Counted from the first letter of the stretch, positions 22,808 through 34,600 are shown. The stretch: DNA of 64,000 bases from Mayamaea pseudoterrestris (GCA_027923505.1 BROI01000007.1:1054001-1118000); one strand, 5' to 3'. Translations and numbers: made by a program. Notes: generated by a model from the sequence alone, not told the origin.

Positions 22808-23733
22808 AATGTAGAGTCAATTGGCTTTATATTATGATAATCAATGTTGCGATGCTGTAGTAAAAGATAAATCGAAGGCAAGGAGCTGTCGATTGTCAAG
22901 AACAAGTTGCTTGCGGCTGCCCCCATGCAAGGTCTGATGGTGCACAACGCATGAACGCGCGAGTCCCGTCTGCGCGCGAGTCGTTACCGCTTACCGGCGC
23001 TACTAGACCGCGTCACCAGTTGTCTTGCTCGATTTTGATTGGTTGGAATGCGGTCATTCCGATTAAGCCTGACATTCACGCAAGTTACACACGTTGATTG
23101 GGTGCAGGCCTTCTGACGAGAAACTTCCGCGTCTCCAGCACATTTTGACAGCGCTCTCAAGCTTACTTTTCGCATTTCCTTCAACGAGGTAGGTTCTGAT
23201 CCTTGTATGTATCATCGACTTGCGCAGAGACTGAAAAGCAAAGAAAGGTGGACTAAGGAATGTACTAGAAGACAACAAAGAAAACGCAGCTCCTGGGCAA
23301 TATCTTAATCGGCAATACCAATGATACAAATTTCCTGCAAAAGCACGAGAAACACGCTGCACGTTTGGCTCTTGCGGAGCTGCGGACGACTTCAGACCTT
23401 TTTTCGCCGAGTATATCTTGAGCTCTCTCAAAATTGTACATTGAAAGGGAAATGGCGCTCTATTTGCGGCAGTCTTGCACTGTTGTAGATTCAAAAATGG
23501 ACCGATTTGGAATCCTTTCTTCGAATCTTGTCTTTGGTGGCATTGTCCGATACTGCCTTGCATTGTTTGTCTGTATACAAGCGTTGTATTTCGTATGAAG
23601 AGTAACGCTTGATGCTTGTTTCCATTTGACGGATGAACAAGTCTTCCAATACATCCGTTCCAATTTTCGGTTCTCACCTCTTTGCATTCGTTCCTGTTTA
23701 CATGCAGACTCTTTTCCTTTCCTCCCCAATACA
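22808..23733. other. Divergent intergenic region, 926 bases
   Basis: The region separates the IMP3 and CCT-protein starts and must carry both promoters. Open frames exist on the minus strand (for example 23063-23734), but they show no domain or motif and I treat them as chance. An in-frame upstream ATG of the CCT gene lies at 23626. No RNA gene seen. Confidence 0.45.
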
Positions 23734-25122
23734 ATGACGACTATTGACAACCGCATTAGCCAGGATTCGCTTGTCGGCGGCGGACACAAGCACTCGCTTC
23801 GTTCGGGAACTCGTGGCGCGGAGGAGCGTCTGGAGGAGGAGGCCTTGATTCAGGAGGAGGAAAAGATGATGGATGACGATATCTTTTCGGAGGATTCGTC
23901 GCACGGCGAGGACGACTCTCCTACGCTTGGTCGAAACGGTACCGCCAAGTCGACGGGAGATGGTGATGATGACGAATCTAGTCATCATTATGGTCTCCGC
24001 AAGCGGCGGCGTCAATCTGGATCGGACTTGGAGCGACTAGAAATGTTTCAGTGCTCCAAGGCTGGCGGACTTGCCAAGTCCAGCAAGGCAAAGCCTGCTT
24101 CATCTGCCAAGTCGCTACTATCACCGGCCTCCAAGGCCATGCCGCCGCCTGGTACGCGGGGAAGAAAGTCCAAGAGTGGTCAAAAGGCGCTTGATTTTGG
24201 TGGTTTGAACCACAAGGACATTTCTCTCGTTCCGAATCCGCTGTCAATGATTGGCGATTCGCTCTTTGATGATGGGGCGGCGGCTGCTCCGCCGAATGAT
24301 AAACGCAAAGTAAGCATTAGCACGCAGCCTGTAGTTGGGCGAAAGCGAGGCTATTCTATTGATTGTAAGTGCCTGCGAAAGGTGCTGCTTGGGATGAATA
24401 GCTTCACGCAAGGAAGTCATTCACTCACTCTGTTTTACTCTTGTTTTTAATTAGCTTTGGGCGGTCTTTCTGCTGCCTTTTCCGACGACAATTCTTCCCA
24501 AGCTGCTGCACCGGCTGATGCGGCTGGTCGCGAACGCGCCTTTAGCTTCGAGTGTTTTGCTTTTGGTCTCAACCCTGACGAACCCTTGCCGCCGCTGGAA
24601 GCTACATCAGCTCATCTGGCCATGGCGGATGCTCAAAACCATCGGCCGCGAGGTGACTCGATTATCTTCGACCCCGTCAGTTTTCAGGACGGTGGCATTC
24701 ACGAGCAGACGGCTCTTTATAGCATTGATGACATTCCTGTTCTTCCTGGTGCCCCTCGACCGGTCACCACCAAGGCTGCTTCTTCATCCATCAAAACATC
24801 TTCTCATGCACCTTCAACGAAACGTCCATCTACGTCTCACACGTCGCCAGGCTCAAGTGCATCAACTGCTCAAACATCATCGCGGACGCCTGCTCCTCCT
24901 TCTAACACTGTTTCCTTTTCGATGGAACTATTGAATCGCGACGGCCGCATTGGAATCTACCTGCCTGAAGCTCGGCGAGCACGTATTGCCCGCTTTCTCG
25001 CCAAGCGTCAGCGCCGCGTCTGGCGCAAGCGCATCAAGTATGATTGCCGCAAGAAGCTTGCGGATTCGCGTCCCCGCATCAAGGGTCGCTTTGTCAAGCG
25101 AGCTGAGAATGAAGGGGAATAG
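23734..25122 (+). CDS. CCT-domain nuclear regulator
   Basis: Exons 23734-24364 and 24455-25122, about 432 aa. The C-terminus is a CCT motif: RIGIYLPEARRARIARFLAKR continuing through RRVWRKRIKYDCRKKLADSRPRIKGRFVKR. This is the basic module of CONSTANS, CO-like and TOC1 proteins used for nuclear import and NF-Y or DNA binding. The N-terminal half has an acidic stretch (MMDDDIFSEDSSHGEDD) and basic clusters (GLRKRRRQS). The middle is Ser/Pro/Thr-rich. No B-box zinc finger or receiver domain is visible, so this is a CCT-only protein of the type common in diatoms. It may act in light, diel or metabolic control, but the target is unknown. The frame is open to an earlier ATG at 23626. I chose 23734 because the 36 extra residues look random and hydrophobic. 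Confidence 0.85.
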
Positions 25123-25755
25123 AATTTACTGCTGGACACCATGACTTCACACTGTTGAATTATAATTAATAGCACACGAACACCTATAGATCACCTTTTT
25201 TGTTATCAGCTTGACTGCATACGTACTTTGTTGTAGGGGGTGACTGGCGCTTTAAGACGATTAAGCCATTATTCTCACACCTCGTGTAATTAAACCTATG
25301 CTATACCTGTAGTATTTCATGCGATACAATATATCTGTTTTGTAGCAGTACTCCTTCCATAACTTATGCGCGTTTTCCGTCTAATAGTTGCGCCTATCAA
25401 TATGGAGAAACATTGTAAAAACAGTCGGTTGGAATCCTACAAGCGACGGTACGTCCAGCTATGTAATTCAAGACATTGGAGAGGGTGAATGGCTTGCGTC
25501 ATTTGCCTCACCTCGATGGTCCACTGGCTCGGGATGACTTGCTTTGTTTCTAAATTAATTACATGCCGTCTGGCCGCCACGACAAGCAGGCATTACGCGA
25601 GAATCGTTTGTAAGTTGCGAGTAGATTTTCGGTTGCTACACGGAATGACTTGTTGACAACAGTCTACAGTTTATGAGCTGACGAATAAGAGAAAAAAGTG
25701 CCACCTTAAATATTTTAGTGCATAGAATCAAAAGGTCTTTATGAGATGCGATGTC
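25123..25755. other. Convergent intergenic region, 633 bases
   Basis: AT-rich spacer between the 3' ends of the CCT and TSR3 genes. I see no gene, RNA or repeat in it. Confidence 0.5.
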
Positions 25756-26589
25756 TCATTTTGATTCGTGTACTGATGCTGCAGCACCTCCCTTGACAAT
25801 CGTATTACCGAATGAGTCCAGCTCAGGCTCCGACTCGTACTCATCAGACTCCAAGTCATCATCGCTGGGCGGCAAATCATCGGGTCTGTCATGATCTTGT
25901 TCGACCTGAGCCTCAGCATTGGAAAGCCAATCATTCTGCTTGTCAACAACGTCAGCGCTGTCGGAACACGATGCGTACAAATCCAGAACCTCCTCGTTCA
26001 ACTTTACAAACTCCTCGCCCCACGAAAACTCGCTCAACACTGCTTTGGCAGCGTCCTTTTTGTTACAAATATAGAGAGTAGCCGCACAAGCTTCAGCGCA
26101 ACTGAGCTTACTCGGTCGCCCATAATTTACAGTATTGGCTGCCACCATGAATGGCAAAAGTCGATGATGACCTGCTTGCATCTGCTTGAATGGAATCTCC
26201 GCCAGTCTCGCCCAGGAACAGTCGATCAGCGACATGCCCGACTCTTCCAGTATTTTCGCATCCGCTGGACTCACAGAAACTGTCGCCTGAGGACTCAGCA
26301 CGATTCCGCGAAAGCTTTGCTTCAGATTCATTCGCTGAAAGATCCCACGTTTCACCAGTCGAGCTCCAGTACATCGCTTTGGATCACACTGAGCAAAGTC
26401 CCACATGCGAAGTGAAAGTCCCTTCAAAGGATCCATGACGACTGCTTGGCAGTAATCCTGCGAGTCGTCTTCGTTTCGTTTTAAAACATCCTCGTCGCGA
26501 CTACCATGCTGATTGTCTTCCTCCCTTGCTCTATGAGCGGGCCGATTGTGTTGCTGCGTCTTTGGTTTATATGCTTTGGCTTTCCCCAT
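25756..26589 (-). CDS. TSR3: 18S rRNA aminocarboxypropyltransferase Tsr3
   Basis: Single exon, about 277 aa from the chosen start MGKAKAYKPKT. The core has all family blocks. CDPKRCTGARLVKRG is the N-terminal RLI-like motif, LSPQATVSVSPADA and GMSLIDCSWARL follow, then RLLPFMVAANTVNYGRPSKLSCAEACAATLYICN and FSWGEEFVKLNEEVLDLY. Tsr3 transfers the 3-amino-3-carboxypropyl group from S-adenosylmethionine to the hypermodified pseudouridine of 18S rRNA late in cytoplasmic 40S maturation. A strongly acidic C-terminal tail (PPSDDDLESDEYESEPELDS) is also known from fungal members. The frame is open to 26631, but the family start is at the downstream ATG. Confidence 0.94.
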   Translation of the reverse strand: MGKAKAYKPKTQQHNRPAHRAREEDNQHGSRDEDVLKRNEDDSQDYCQAVVMDPLKGLSLRMWDFAQCDPKRCTGARLVKRGIFQRMNLKQSFRGIVLSPQATVSVSPADAKILEESGMSLIDCSWARLAEIPFKQMQAGHHRLLPFMVAANTVNYGRPSKLSCAEACAATLYICNKKDAAKAVLSEFSWGEEFVKLNEEVLDLYASCSDSADVVDKQNDWLSNAEAQVEQDHDRPDDLPPSDDDLESDEYESEPELDSFGNTIVKGGAAASVHESK

Positions 26590-26863
26590 GTCGTCGTTGC
26601 CTGCCTGTGGAAGCGTTTTTCGTTGCAACAATCGAAATCGACGAATGGATGGCGCCCATCGAAACGGCTGTCCGGAAGTGGATCATGATGAAAACGAAGC
26701 AGCTGCACACGTTTTCAAACGTGAGACGCTCATCGCGGTCACACTTTCAACCTTGACGACTATGATTAATATTAAGAACGAGACAAGGTAGCAAGTGAGC
26801 GTAAATCGCTCATGCTTTAGAATCACATGTTCAGCGCTATAATCTATGGGTTCAAGAGAAGTT

Positions 26864-28062
26864 CTAAAACATTAATCCAGCCAGTCCCAAGGCGGCATCC
26901 GTGACACTACCAAGCACTCGTCGACCACTTGATCCGCTGTCACCACCTTCATCAGAAGGCAAGACACCTTCCAATGCCGTGGGACAGAGGCGTTGAATAG
27001 TACGTCCATTGAGTGGCTGCAGAGGCCGGCCCGTTGATCCAGACGGAGCGGCAACGCTTGCCAACTCGCAAGTGCTTGGATCAGTATACTCCAGAACCAA
27101 GCTCGTCAAGCGGACATATTCGCGGACGGAAATGCTCAGTGGCGTATCAATCACATTCCAAAGCACAATTTCCGAGCATGGTGGCGTCGTCAAGGAACCG
27201 TTGTATTGATACATGGTGGCCCCTTCTGGCACCAAGTCGTAAAAGTTGAAGGCAGCCAGATGGCGCTGGGCTTTTAGAAGTGCTCTTTGGCGATGTTCGT
27301 CGGACTGTGTCGTTGCTCCAACGCAAGCTGCGGCAGTAGCATTGGCTGCCGCCTCCCATCCTGTCAACAGGTCCCCAAAAATAGGTGAATCGGAAGGATT
27401 AGTCGGTACGACAAACAAGCCGAGGACGGAGAATCGATCACCGTTTTCCTCGGCGTGCACCAAATGCAAATCAGCTCCAAAGTAGGCTCCATCGATAGCA
27501 TGGTCGCTTCCAGTATGCATGTGAAACTGAGAAGCGATGAATTTGTTGGCTTGGTTTGGGACCCTCATACTGGGTGGTTCGCACTGGTCGCTTAGATAGG
27601 TGACTTGAATGGCATGGCCCGATAGGGTGTAGTTCATGTCATTGCTAGTACATGTTCCAGCCTATTGCATTAGAGAGTAAAGAAAGTTTGTAAGTCGAAC
27701 GGCTCATAAACCAAGCTTCATAATGGACAGCACCAAAAGGCTCGAGAGTCAAGAGTCAAGAGCAACTTACGGAGAATTTGTAGTCGACAAAGTCGTCACA
27801 ACCACTCGTTGGAATATCAATGCCTGACTGCGCTGATCCTCCACATTGATTGTCTTCGATCTGTGCATGAAGGAGATGGTATTTAGTTCTGAGACATTGT
27901 TGATATGACACAATGATGTACATGTCAAACAAACAAGATACTCACATCAATATCGGCCCAATTGTCAGGACCATACTCATGGGAAGGATCGTAGCTGTAA
28001 AGATGCTCCTCCGCGAGAGCATAGAGAGGAAGGAGGGCACCGAGTGTAAATAGCAGCTTCAT
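26864..28062 (-). CDS. Alpha-type carbonic anhydrase, secretory, copy 1
   Basis: Exons 28062-27946, 27860-27771 and 27661-26864 give about 334 aa. MKLLFTLGALLPLYALA is a signal peptide, followed by EEHLYSYDP and the family opening YGPDNW. Zinc ligands are FHMH (His94/His96) and LHLVH (His119). Thr199 lies in SLTTPPCSE. Glu106 and Glu117 of the human enzyme are both Asp here (GSDHAIDG, ADLHLVH). Paired cysteines in exon 2 and after AGTC suggest the usual disulphide. The C-terminal 15 residues are hydrophobic and end GLAGLMF. There is no Phe directly after the predicted cleavage site, so import into the plastid stroma is not indicated; periplasm, cell surface or another endomembrane space is likelier. 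It interconverts CO2 and bicarbonate for carbon acquisition. A tandem paralogue lies 1.7 kb upstream with identical exon structure. Confidence 0.93.
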
Positions 28063-28418
28063 TATCGGAGTGATGGATGGGACGATGGCTCGTCGAAATT
28101 GTGAGCCGCAAATATTGATGCGGATAATAATGATGCACGCGCGAGCTATGGAGGAAAGCGCCTTGGGCCTGAAACTGTGACGTTGAAGCTTCTCGTTGCA
28201 GGCACACAGAACCTCACACGTTCGCTTCGATCGTGTTTCCATCGCCTGGCGTCATCGCTGGCATTTTCCACTGGCTCGCCGGAGCGTCCGGTAAAACGTC
28301 ATTTTCGCCCAAAAACGTCGCACCGTTTCTAATTTTTAGTCGTGGATAAGATTTGATTGGCGAAAATGCGCGCGTGCCAATCCAGTCTATGCTTGCGCGC
28401 CAACGGATCGCCAAAATT

Positions 28419-28536
28419 TACTTTCAGACATTGTCTGAATCAGAAAGATACTTTCAGACATTGTCTGAATCAGAAAAGTACTTTCAGACACTGTCTGAAA
28501 GTGAAAGATACTTTCAGATTTTGTCTGATTAAGCCT
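28419..28536. repeat. Left subterminal array, four 30-bp units
   Basis: Exact 30-base period at 28419, 28449, 28479 and 28509. The unit core CAGACATTGTCTG is a near-perfect palindrome, and spacers read ATCAGAAAG-like. Confidence 0.9.
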
Positions 28537-29080
28537 AATTTTTCTGAATAGCTTATGATTGGTCGTGGAGGCAGCTGTTTCCATTGAAATGTCTTGATGG
28601 TATGACTGCCACCAACCAAGTTTTCGACGACGACGACCATGGCACCTTCGAAAAGCACTGACTAGCCATACAGCTTGTTGCAATACATGTTATAAATGGT
28701 CATTCGTGTCAAGAACCTGGCAATATAGTAATGATTTCCCAGGGAAAGGATGATGTGTTGGCTGCATGAAGCGGAACTGGCGCCTGGGCCCCCATGAACA
28801 CAAATCGTGTCGTCGTGAGCTCCACAGGCCCCTCACGACCAAACCAACTTGACAGATCCAATCGCCATATATTAGTTAGTCTATTTAGAAGACGAAATTA
28901 TTAGAATTGGCCTTCTATAGCTTGAGCTGACAGTGGTAGTGCTTATAAGTGTATGCACGGCAATGAGCGTTGTCGAAGGCATCAAGTTCACCGTCATGGA
29001 TGGCTGCACATGATAAATGACTTTTGTGACCATTGATATTTACAGCGTCTGCGAAAAGTACTTTAAACGTAATAGTAACA

Positions 29081-29190
29081 TACTTTCAGATTCTGTCTGA
29101 AAGTAAAAAGTACTTTCAGACATTGTCTGATTAAGCCAGATACTTTCATTGTCTGAATCAGAAAGATACTTTCAGACATTGTCTGAAAGT
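29081..29190. repeat. Right subterminal array, four 30-bp units
   Basis: Units at 29081, 29111, 29141 and 29167, in the same family as the left array. Because the core is palindromic, orientation is ambiguous. Confidence 0.9.
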
Positions 29191-29330
29191 AGCAAATCGC
29201 AGACTTTGAAACAGCTGGATGGGCTGGCGCGCCGCGCCGGCATGGCTTTCAACTGATCTTCGAAGCGTCAACGGAAACTTGAGTGCCAGTATGACATTTA
29301 GTCACGAAAAGTCATTTTACCGGACGCTCC

Positions 29331-29725
29331 CGTTCGTCGTGCTCGACACCTAGCGAATTGCCCAGTGAAGGGCCATGGGCTATAGACACGCAAGCATAGA
29401 GTAATAAAGTGAATCACAAGGAATGGTTTCATTCCCTTTCTGCCGGCTTTTTATATCCTTGAACATTGCCGCTTTCGGCCTCAACAAATTGCCGGCAACA
29501 TCACAGCAAAGTTTGATGCCAGCCACTGGCAACTGTGATGCCACCATACTCTTGCAACATCCTGCTCGGCAGTGAACTAGGGTACAAGTACTTTACCACG
29601 GGAATTTACGATTAGCGAGCGAGAGCTAGAGTACAGAATTAAAATGTTCCTTTTTACTCATCTCTTACTCTTATATTTTTCCAATTATGCGCTTTCATCT
29701 CCAGCTAACTTCATCATAACCTAAC
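29331..29725. other. Intergenic: 3' flank of carbonic anhydrase copy 2
   Basis: About 395 bases between the transposon and the stop codon of the second carbonic anhydrase. I see no gene in it. Confidence 0.45.
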
Positions 29726-30895
29726 TTAGAAAAGCATACCAGCAATGCCGAGGGTGGCGCTCTTGACGCTACTCAACATGCGGCCGGATCCGCTTTCGCC
29801 TTCGTCACCCTCTGGCAAAGTTCCTTCCAAGGCAGTCGGGCAGACGCGGTTGATCGGGCGGCCGTTGATGGGTTGGAGCGGGCGACCAGTGAAACCAGAT
29901 GGCGCCGCAACACTGGCAGGTTGGCAGGTGGCAGGGTCAACATACTCGAGCACAAGCTGGGTGAGCCGAATGTACTCGCGAACTGAAATACTGACAGGAA
30001 CATCAACAACGTTCCAGAAGACAACCTCCGAGCATGGTGGAGTGGTGAGTGAGCCATCATATTGGTACATGGTAGCACCCTCGGGCACCAAACTGTAGTA
30101 GTCAAATTCGGCAAGGTCCCGGCTGGCCTGGCGAAGAGCACGGGTGCGGTCGCCGACGGATTGAGTGGTAGCATCGGCGCATGTGGCAGCAGTGGCGTTC
30201 GCGACAGCCTCCCATCCACTTAGCAAGTTGCCGAAGATTGGATTGTCCGAGGGGTTGGTGGGCTCCAAAAACAAACCGAGCACGGCGAAGCGGTCTCCTC
30301 CAACCTCCTGGTGGACCAAATGGACATCGGCACCAAAGTAAACTCCGTCAATGGCATGGTCACTGCCAGTGTGCATGTGGAACTGGAGCGCCTCGAAAGG
30401 GTTGGGCTGGCCGGGGACGGTCATGCGAGGGAGCTCACATTCGTCGGAAAGGTAGGTTGCCTGGATGGCGTGTCCCGAAAGCGTGAAGTTCATGTTGTCG
30501 GTGGTACAAGTTCCAGCCTAAAGCCAACGAAAAGGAAAATGTTTGAGACGCTGATGCATTGTTAAAATAGGGCACATTTACCCGACCTAACCCACATGTG
30601 GCCAAACGTACCGAAAAGGTGTAGTCCGCAAAATCATCGCAACCACTGGTGGGAACATCAATACCAGACTGAGCCGAGCCTCCGCACTCGTTGTTTGGAA
30701 GCTGTGGAAGTGCCGATAGAAATGGAATGGCGAGTTAGAAGGCTGTCAATTCGAAACTCAAGATATCAAAGATCGCTATTTGAAACATACATCAACTTGC
30801 GCCCAGTTCTCGGGACTGTACTCGTTAGATGGGTCGTAGCTGTAAAGGTCCGAGACGACATAGGCGGGGAGGAGGGCGGCGAGAACGATCTTCAT
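29726..30895 (-). CDS. Alpha-type carbonic anhydrase, secretory, copy 2
   Basis: Exons 30895-30791, 30701-30612 and 30517-29726, about 328 aa. Exon 2 is 90 bases in both copies and all intron phases are the same, so the genes are tandem duplicates. The signal peptide is MKIVLAALLPAYVVS. Zinc-binding FHMH and VHLVH, the gate Thr in SLTTPPCSE, and the Asp replacements at positions 106 and 117 are all shared with copy 1. The hydrophobic C-terminal tail ends GIAGMLF. The two proteins differ across most surface loops, implying an old duplication or divergent selection. Four TGACGT/GCGTCA-type hexamers lie within 360 bases upstream, the motif set described for CO2-responsive diatom promoters. Confidence 0.93.
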
Positions 30896-31690
30896 TTTAG
30901 CTTGTTGGTTGTTGTTGATGTTCGTGGAGTACGAGTTTCGAAATTGTGAGCAAGGGAATGTGATTGAAATGGGCGCATTTTGTCATAGGCTTGTCGTGAA
31001 TGAGGCAATGTTTGGCCTTGTCTCGAATACGTCAGTGAATTATCTGCTGGTTGTCAAATGAGGCTACGAGCTACTTCTTTGATTGGATGAAGGACAGAAA
31101 CAACGTCACCATCAAGGCTATCGCACGTGGATATATATACAAGGGACCCTTAAGCGAGGCTATTCATTACCTTCAACAAGCGAGTGACAGATGACGTATG
31201 ATGGATGCCACCAAAGATACTGGTATTCATGAAGGTGTTTGCCAGCGTCAACTTGAACTACAAATACCGCCGCGCTCCATAAAACTATCATTGATGCTTT
31301 ACTGGTATGTACTGTAGCGGTACTATGCATTAGTAGACCGCATTAGTAGACCGATCATTGCAAGCGCTCGATGGCAGCAGCCCATGCAGCGACAAAAGGT
31401 ACGAGAGGCGAATCTGCTGTTCGCCAGCAGCACTATGAGCTAATGTTGTAGCTAGTCGACGGTCGACTTGCCAAGAGTTGTTAAAATGGTTGGAAGATAT
31501 GTTTTGTGACTGGAAATACCAAAGCTAGTCTAATGAGGTGATAATCTTATAAAATCTTGTTTTTTAATGATCTAATGACGCCATTAACGATGGATGCTGT
31601 GTTATGGGCAGTGCTTTCTTCGTGACAACACCAATTGTTCTCGATTCAAAGGTAAAATGTACAGTACTTGTTAACATATAAGAGCTCGTT
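30896..31690. other. Upstream region of carbonic anhydrase copy 2
   Basis: About 795 bases. It holds the hexamers ACGTCA (31029-31034 and 31103-31108), TGACGT (31192-31197) and GCGTCA (31245-31250). A TATA-like run is at 31130-31138. A 14-bp direct duplication (GCATTAGTAGACCG) lies around 31328-31354. No gene seen; the ABC1-kinase gene ends at 31691 on the same strand. Confidence 0.45.
31029..31250 (-). promoter_or_regulatory. Candidate CO2/cAMP-responsive hexamer cluster
   Basis: Four TGACGT/TGACGC-type hexamers sit at -134, -208, -297 and -350 relative to the carbonic anhydrase copy 2 start. In Phaeodactylum, TGACGT, ACGTCA and TGACGC elements mediate CO2 repression of a carbonic anhydrase gene. 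Function here is inferred from sequence only. Confidence 0.35.
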
Positions 31691-34600
31691 CTATCTCACT
31701 CCGTACCGCTGATTGTATTTGTCGAGCTGATTGATCTTAAATAGACCGAAGGGCAATCGAATGCCGCATAGTAGCGAAACTCCCAGGAGAGATTTGGATA
31801 GCAGCTTTGAGTAAGGAAACATCGTTCCAAGCGTCGCCACGCCTATTGCCGACTGCAAAAACAGTCCAGTAAATAGTAACTGTAGCATGCATCTTTGTAC
31901 AAGTTTGCTTCTTTCCATTTGACGCTCCACATCCAGTGCCCGAACTCGCAGCTTAAAATCTCCTCGTTCCAGTCGAGAAGCAATGTCTTCAATCTTGGCA
32001 GTTCGTCGAGGCTGTGTAATGGCTTCGTTAATATCAATGGGACGAAGGCCTACGCGCTTACCGATGCGCAAAAGCGTCGTCTTGATAGCATTACCGTCTT
32101 TCAAGTCCAAAAGCTCTTTCAAATATGGGGCTGTCAGCCTCGTTAGATCGTATTTTGGGTTCAATGTCTTGCCGATACCATCAATGGAAAAGAAGGCGCG
32201 AAAGACAAAGGTCCAAGTAGGCGGAAATACGAAGGGCGAGTCGCGGTTCAATGACAAGAATTCTTCGCCAAGCTTCGCTCGCCTCTCTCGATTAAGTCTC
32301 TTTCGTTCCTCTGGTGAAAGGTCAGTCTCCCACGCCACATCGCGTTTCATTGTTTCCTGTAAGTTGAAAACATGAGCAAGATAATGAGTAATTTTATAGC
32401 TAACGACTAGTCTCTGTCGACAAAGAAGCATACCTGGAAGCGATCAATAAAATCTTGGCCAACGCGTTCGACTGCGATTCTGTCGACATCCGGACCAACA
32501 CGGAGCATTCCTAGCCGTTCAAGTGCATTCATTGCATCCTTCACGCTGGAGTCGTAGTAAATGGCGAAAAAGAAATCGACCAAACCTTTCCGTTGTGCCT
32601 CGCCGAACGAATCCATCATGCCAAAGTCGTAAAAGATCAGCCTTGCCTTGCCGTCCGGAGATCGCTCCACGGCAACATTTCCTGGGTGAGGGTCCGAATG
32701 AAAAACTGGGAAGACACGGACGAAGTGGTCAGTTAGCTGTTCTCATACACGAACCTTTTGGACTCGCTAACTTACATCCATGACGACAGAGTTGCTCAAG
32801 AAACGTTTGAGCCATCTTTTCGCTAATTTCGATCGGGTCAAGCCCCGCTTCCAGAATCCTTTCCTTGTCTGTAATCTTGATTCCCGGAACATATTCCATA
32901 CCCAATACCTTCTCTGTCGTATATTCTGGATATGTTCGAGGAATTCGAATGTGACGAAACTTGACGGAGTCGAAGTTCTTTTTAAACTTGTCGCAGTTAC
33001 GCCGTTCGTTCATGTAATCAATCTCTTCGTAAAGCAAACGTTTGCTCTCTTCAAACACACTGACCCAGTCGCGTTTTGTATTTTTATCTAGAAGCCCGCC
33101 CTCGGATGTCAGGTCGAGAGCATCTGCAAACACAGCAACCTGCCGTAGCTGGCCCAAATCGACCTCAAAAAGCTCGCGCAAATACTGTCGTTGAATCTTT
33201 ATCGCAATAAGTTCCGACCCTTTGCGCGCGACATGCACCTGCCCGAGTGACGCTGCAGCCAAGGAGGTTCTATTGAATTCGTCAAACAGTTCGCCAATGG
33301 GTTTCCCAAGTTCTCTTTCAATAATCTCTACAGCCAAGTCGCCCGAGAAGGACGGCACATTATCCTGCAGCAACTTTAGCTGGTCAATGTATTCTTTTGG
33401 TACAATGTCAATTCGAGTGGAGAATAATTGTCCGACTTTGATAAATGTCTATGGAAAAGGGAGAAATTAGCGGCGCACAACGAACAGTCGCCAACGCAGT
33501 AAAAACATCCTACAGCCAACACGTACCGGCCCCAACTTTAGCAGATTGTTGGTAATTTCTGCACCCAGCTTCGATCGCTCCGACTTGAATCGCTCTTCCG
33601 ACCACTTGCCATTCTTGTACTGCGCCGTTATATGCCGATCCTTTAAATAGAATGAGCTAAAGTACGCCCAAATTTCTGCCGAACGCCTCATGATGGCCCA
33701 CTTTTTGGCGAGTGAACCCTTTGCCGCAATCTCGCCAGTTCTCTTCCATCCGGCTTGTAGCAAGTCGCCGCCCATGGTTTGCCGATCTTTTCTGGCCGCC
33801 TTTGTATTGCTCTTGATCAACGAGCCAGCCCACTTGTAGAACGATAAGACATACAAGGAAGGATAAGACGCCTTTCTAACCCAGCGCGTCGCTAGCGCAA
33901 CAGAGTAGTACAATGGTGCAACATTCAGATTCCGCAATATATCTTTTGTCCGCATCCGTCGGGTCTCTCGAAGCGTCGAATTTTCACCCAGCAGTACGAG
34001 CTGACTCCGTTGCAAATCGGCGTCATATTCCGCAATGAGCTCCTCGGCTCCCTTTCCATCCTTGGCCGACACAAAGAGCGGCGCATCGGAAAAGGCCAAC
34101 TCCTCGAGAGGCCGCACGAACCGCCGCTCCAGCTCCAAAAGCTGCCGCTCCAGTTCGTCCTGCTGGGCACGTTGAATCTTGGTCGTTAAATCACTCAAAT
34201 AGGAACTAAGCTCGCTTGATGAAGTATCTGGTAATCCAACAAGCTTATTGTCAAAACTTTCCGTCAAGTTTTTCAGCAAATCGGCAGTTCCATTGGATAT
34301 TTTGCTATTGATTTCGTCAATCAAATCAATCAAGTCTTCGGCTGCTTGTGACGCATAGGATGCTTGAAGCGTCGAGTTTGTAAGATTCATTCCCAAAGGC
34401 TCCTCAGCGCCAAGATTAATGTGAGTAGTATCAGTTGCTGTTACGTGCTCGCCATTGATTCTGATTGCAGGTTCCTGTGGACTGCGTCGCCCGTTAATGT
34501 ATGGGAACCGGCGCTTGACGCTTATTGCTGTCGACTCCTTCTCCTTGACTGCCGTGAACAATGACGAATGATGCTTCACATGCAGCGTCGAAAGAGTCAA

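Larger units (their letters stand above)
28281..29330. mobile_element. Non-autonomous DNA transposon (MITE-like) with TIRs and subterminal arrays
   Basis: The ends are inverted repeats. 28281-28307 and the complement of 29305-29330 share GGAGCGTCCGGTAAAA and then CRTCATTTTCG-like bases with one gap. If the TIR proper begins at GAGCG, a 3-bp direct repeat CCG flanks both ends (28279-28281 and 29330-29332). Inside each end, about 140 bases from the tip, lies an array of four 30-bp units whose core is TACTTTCAGACATTGTCTGA. Left copies start at 28419, 28449, 28479 and 28509. Right copies start at 29081, 29111, 29141 (four bases shorter) and 29167. The 550-base centre has no transposase frame. Symmetric subterminal arrays are typical transposase-binding sites in CACTA or hAT-like families. 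Family assignment is open. Confidence 0.75.

Noticed and set aside
23063-23734. Minus-strand 223-residue open frame upstream of the CCT gene
   Set aside because: No motif, biased composition, and it overlaps the expected promoter of the CCT gene.
28550-29040. Transposase gene inside the TIR element
   Set aside because: The central 500 bases contain no frame with catalytic motifs, so the element is non-autonomous.
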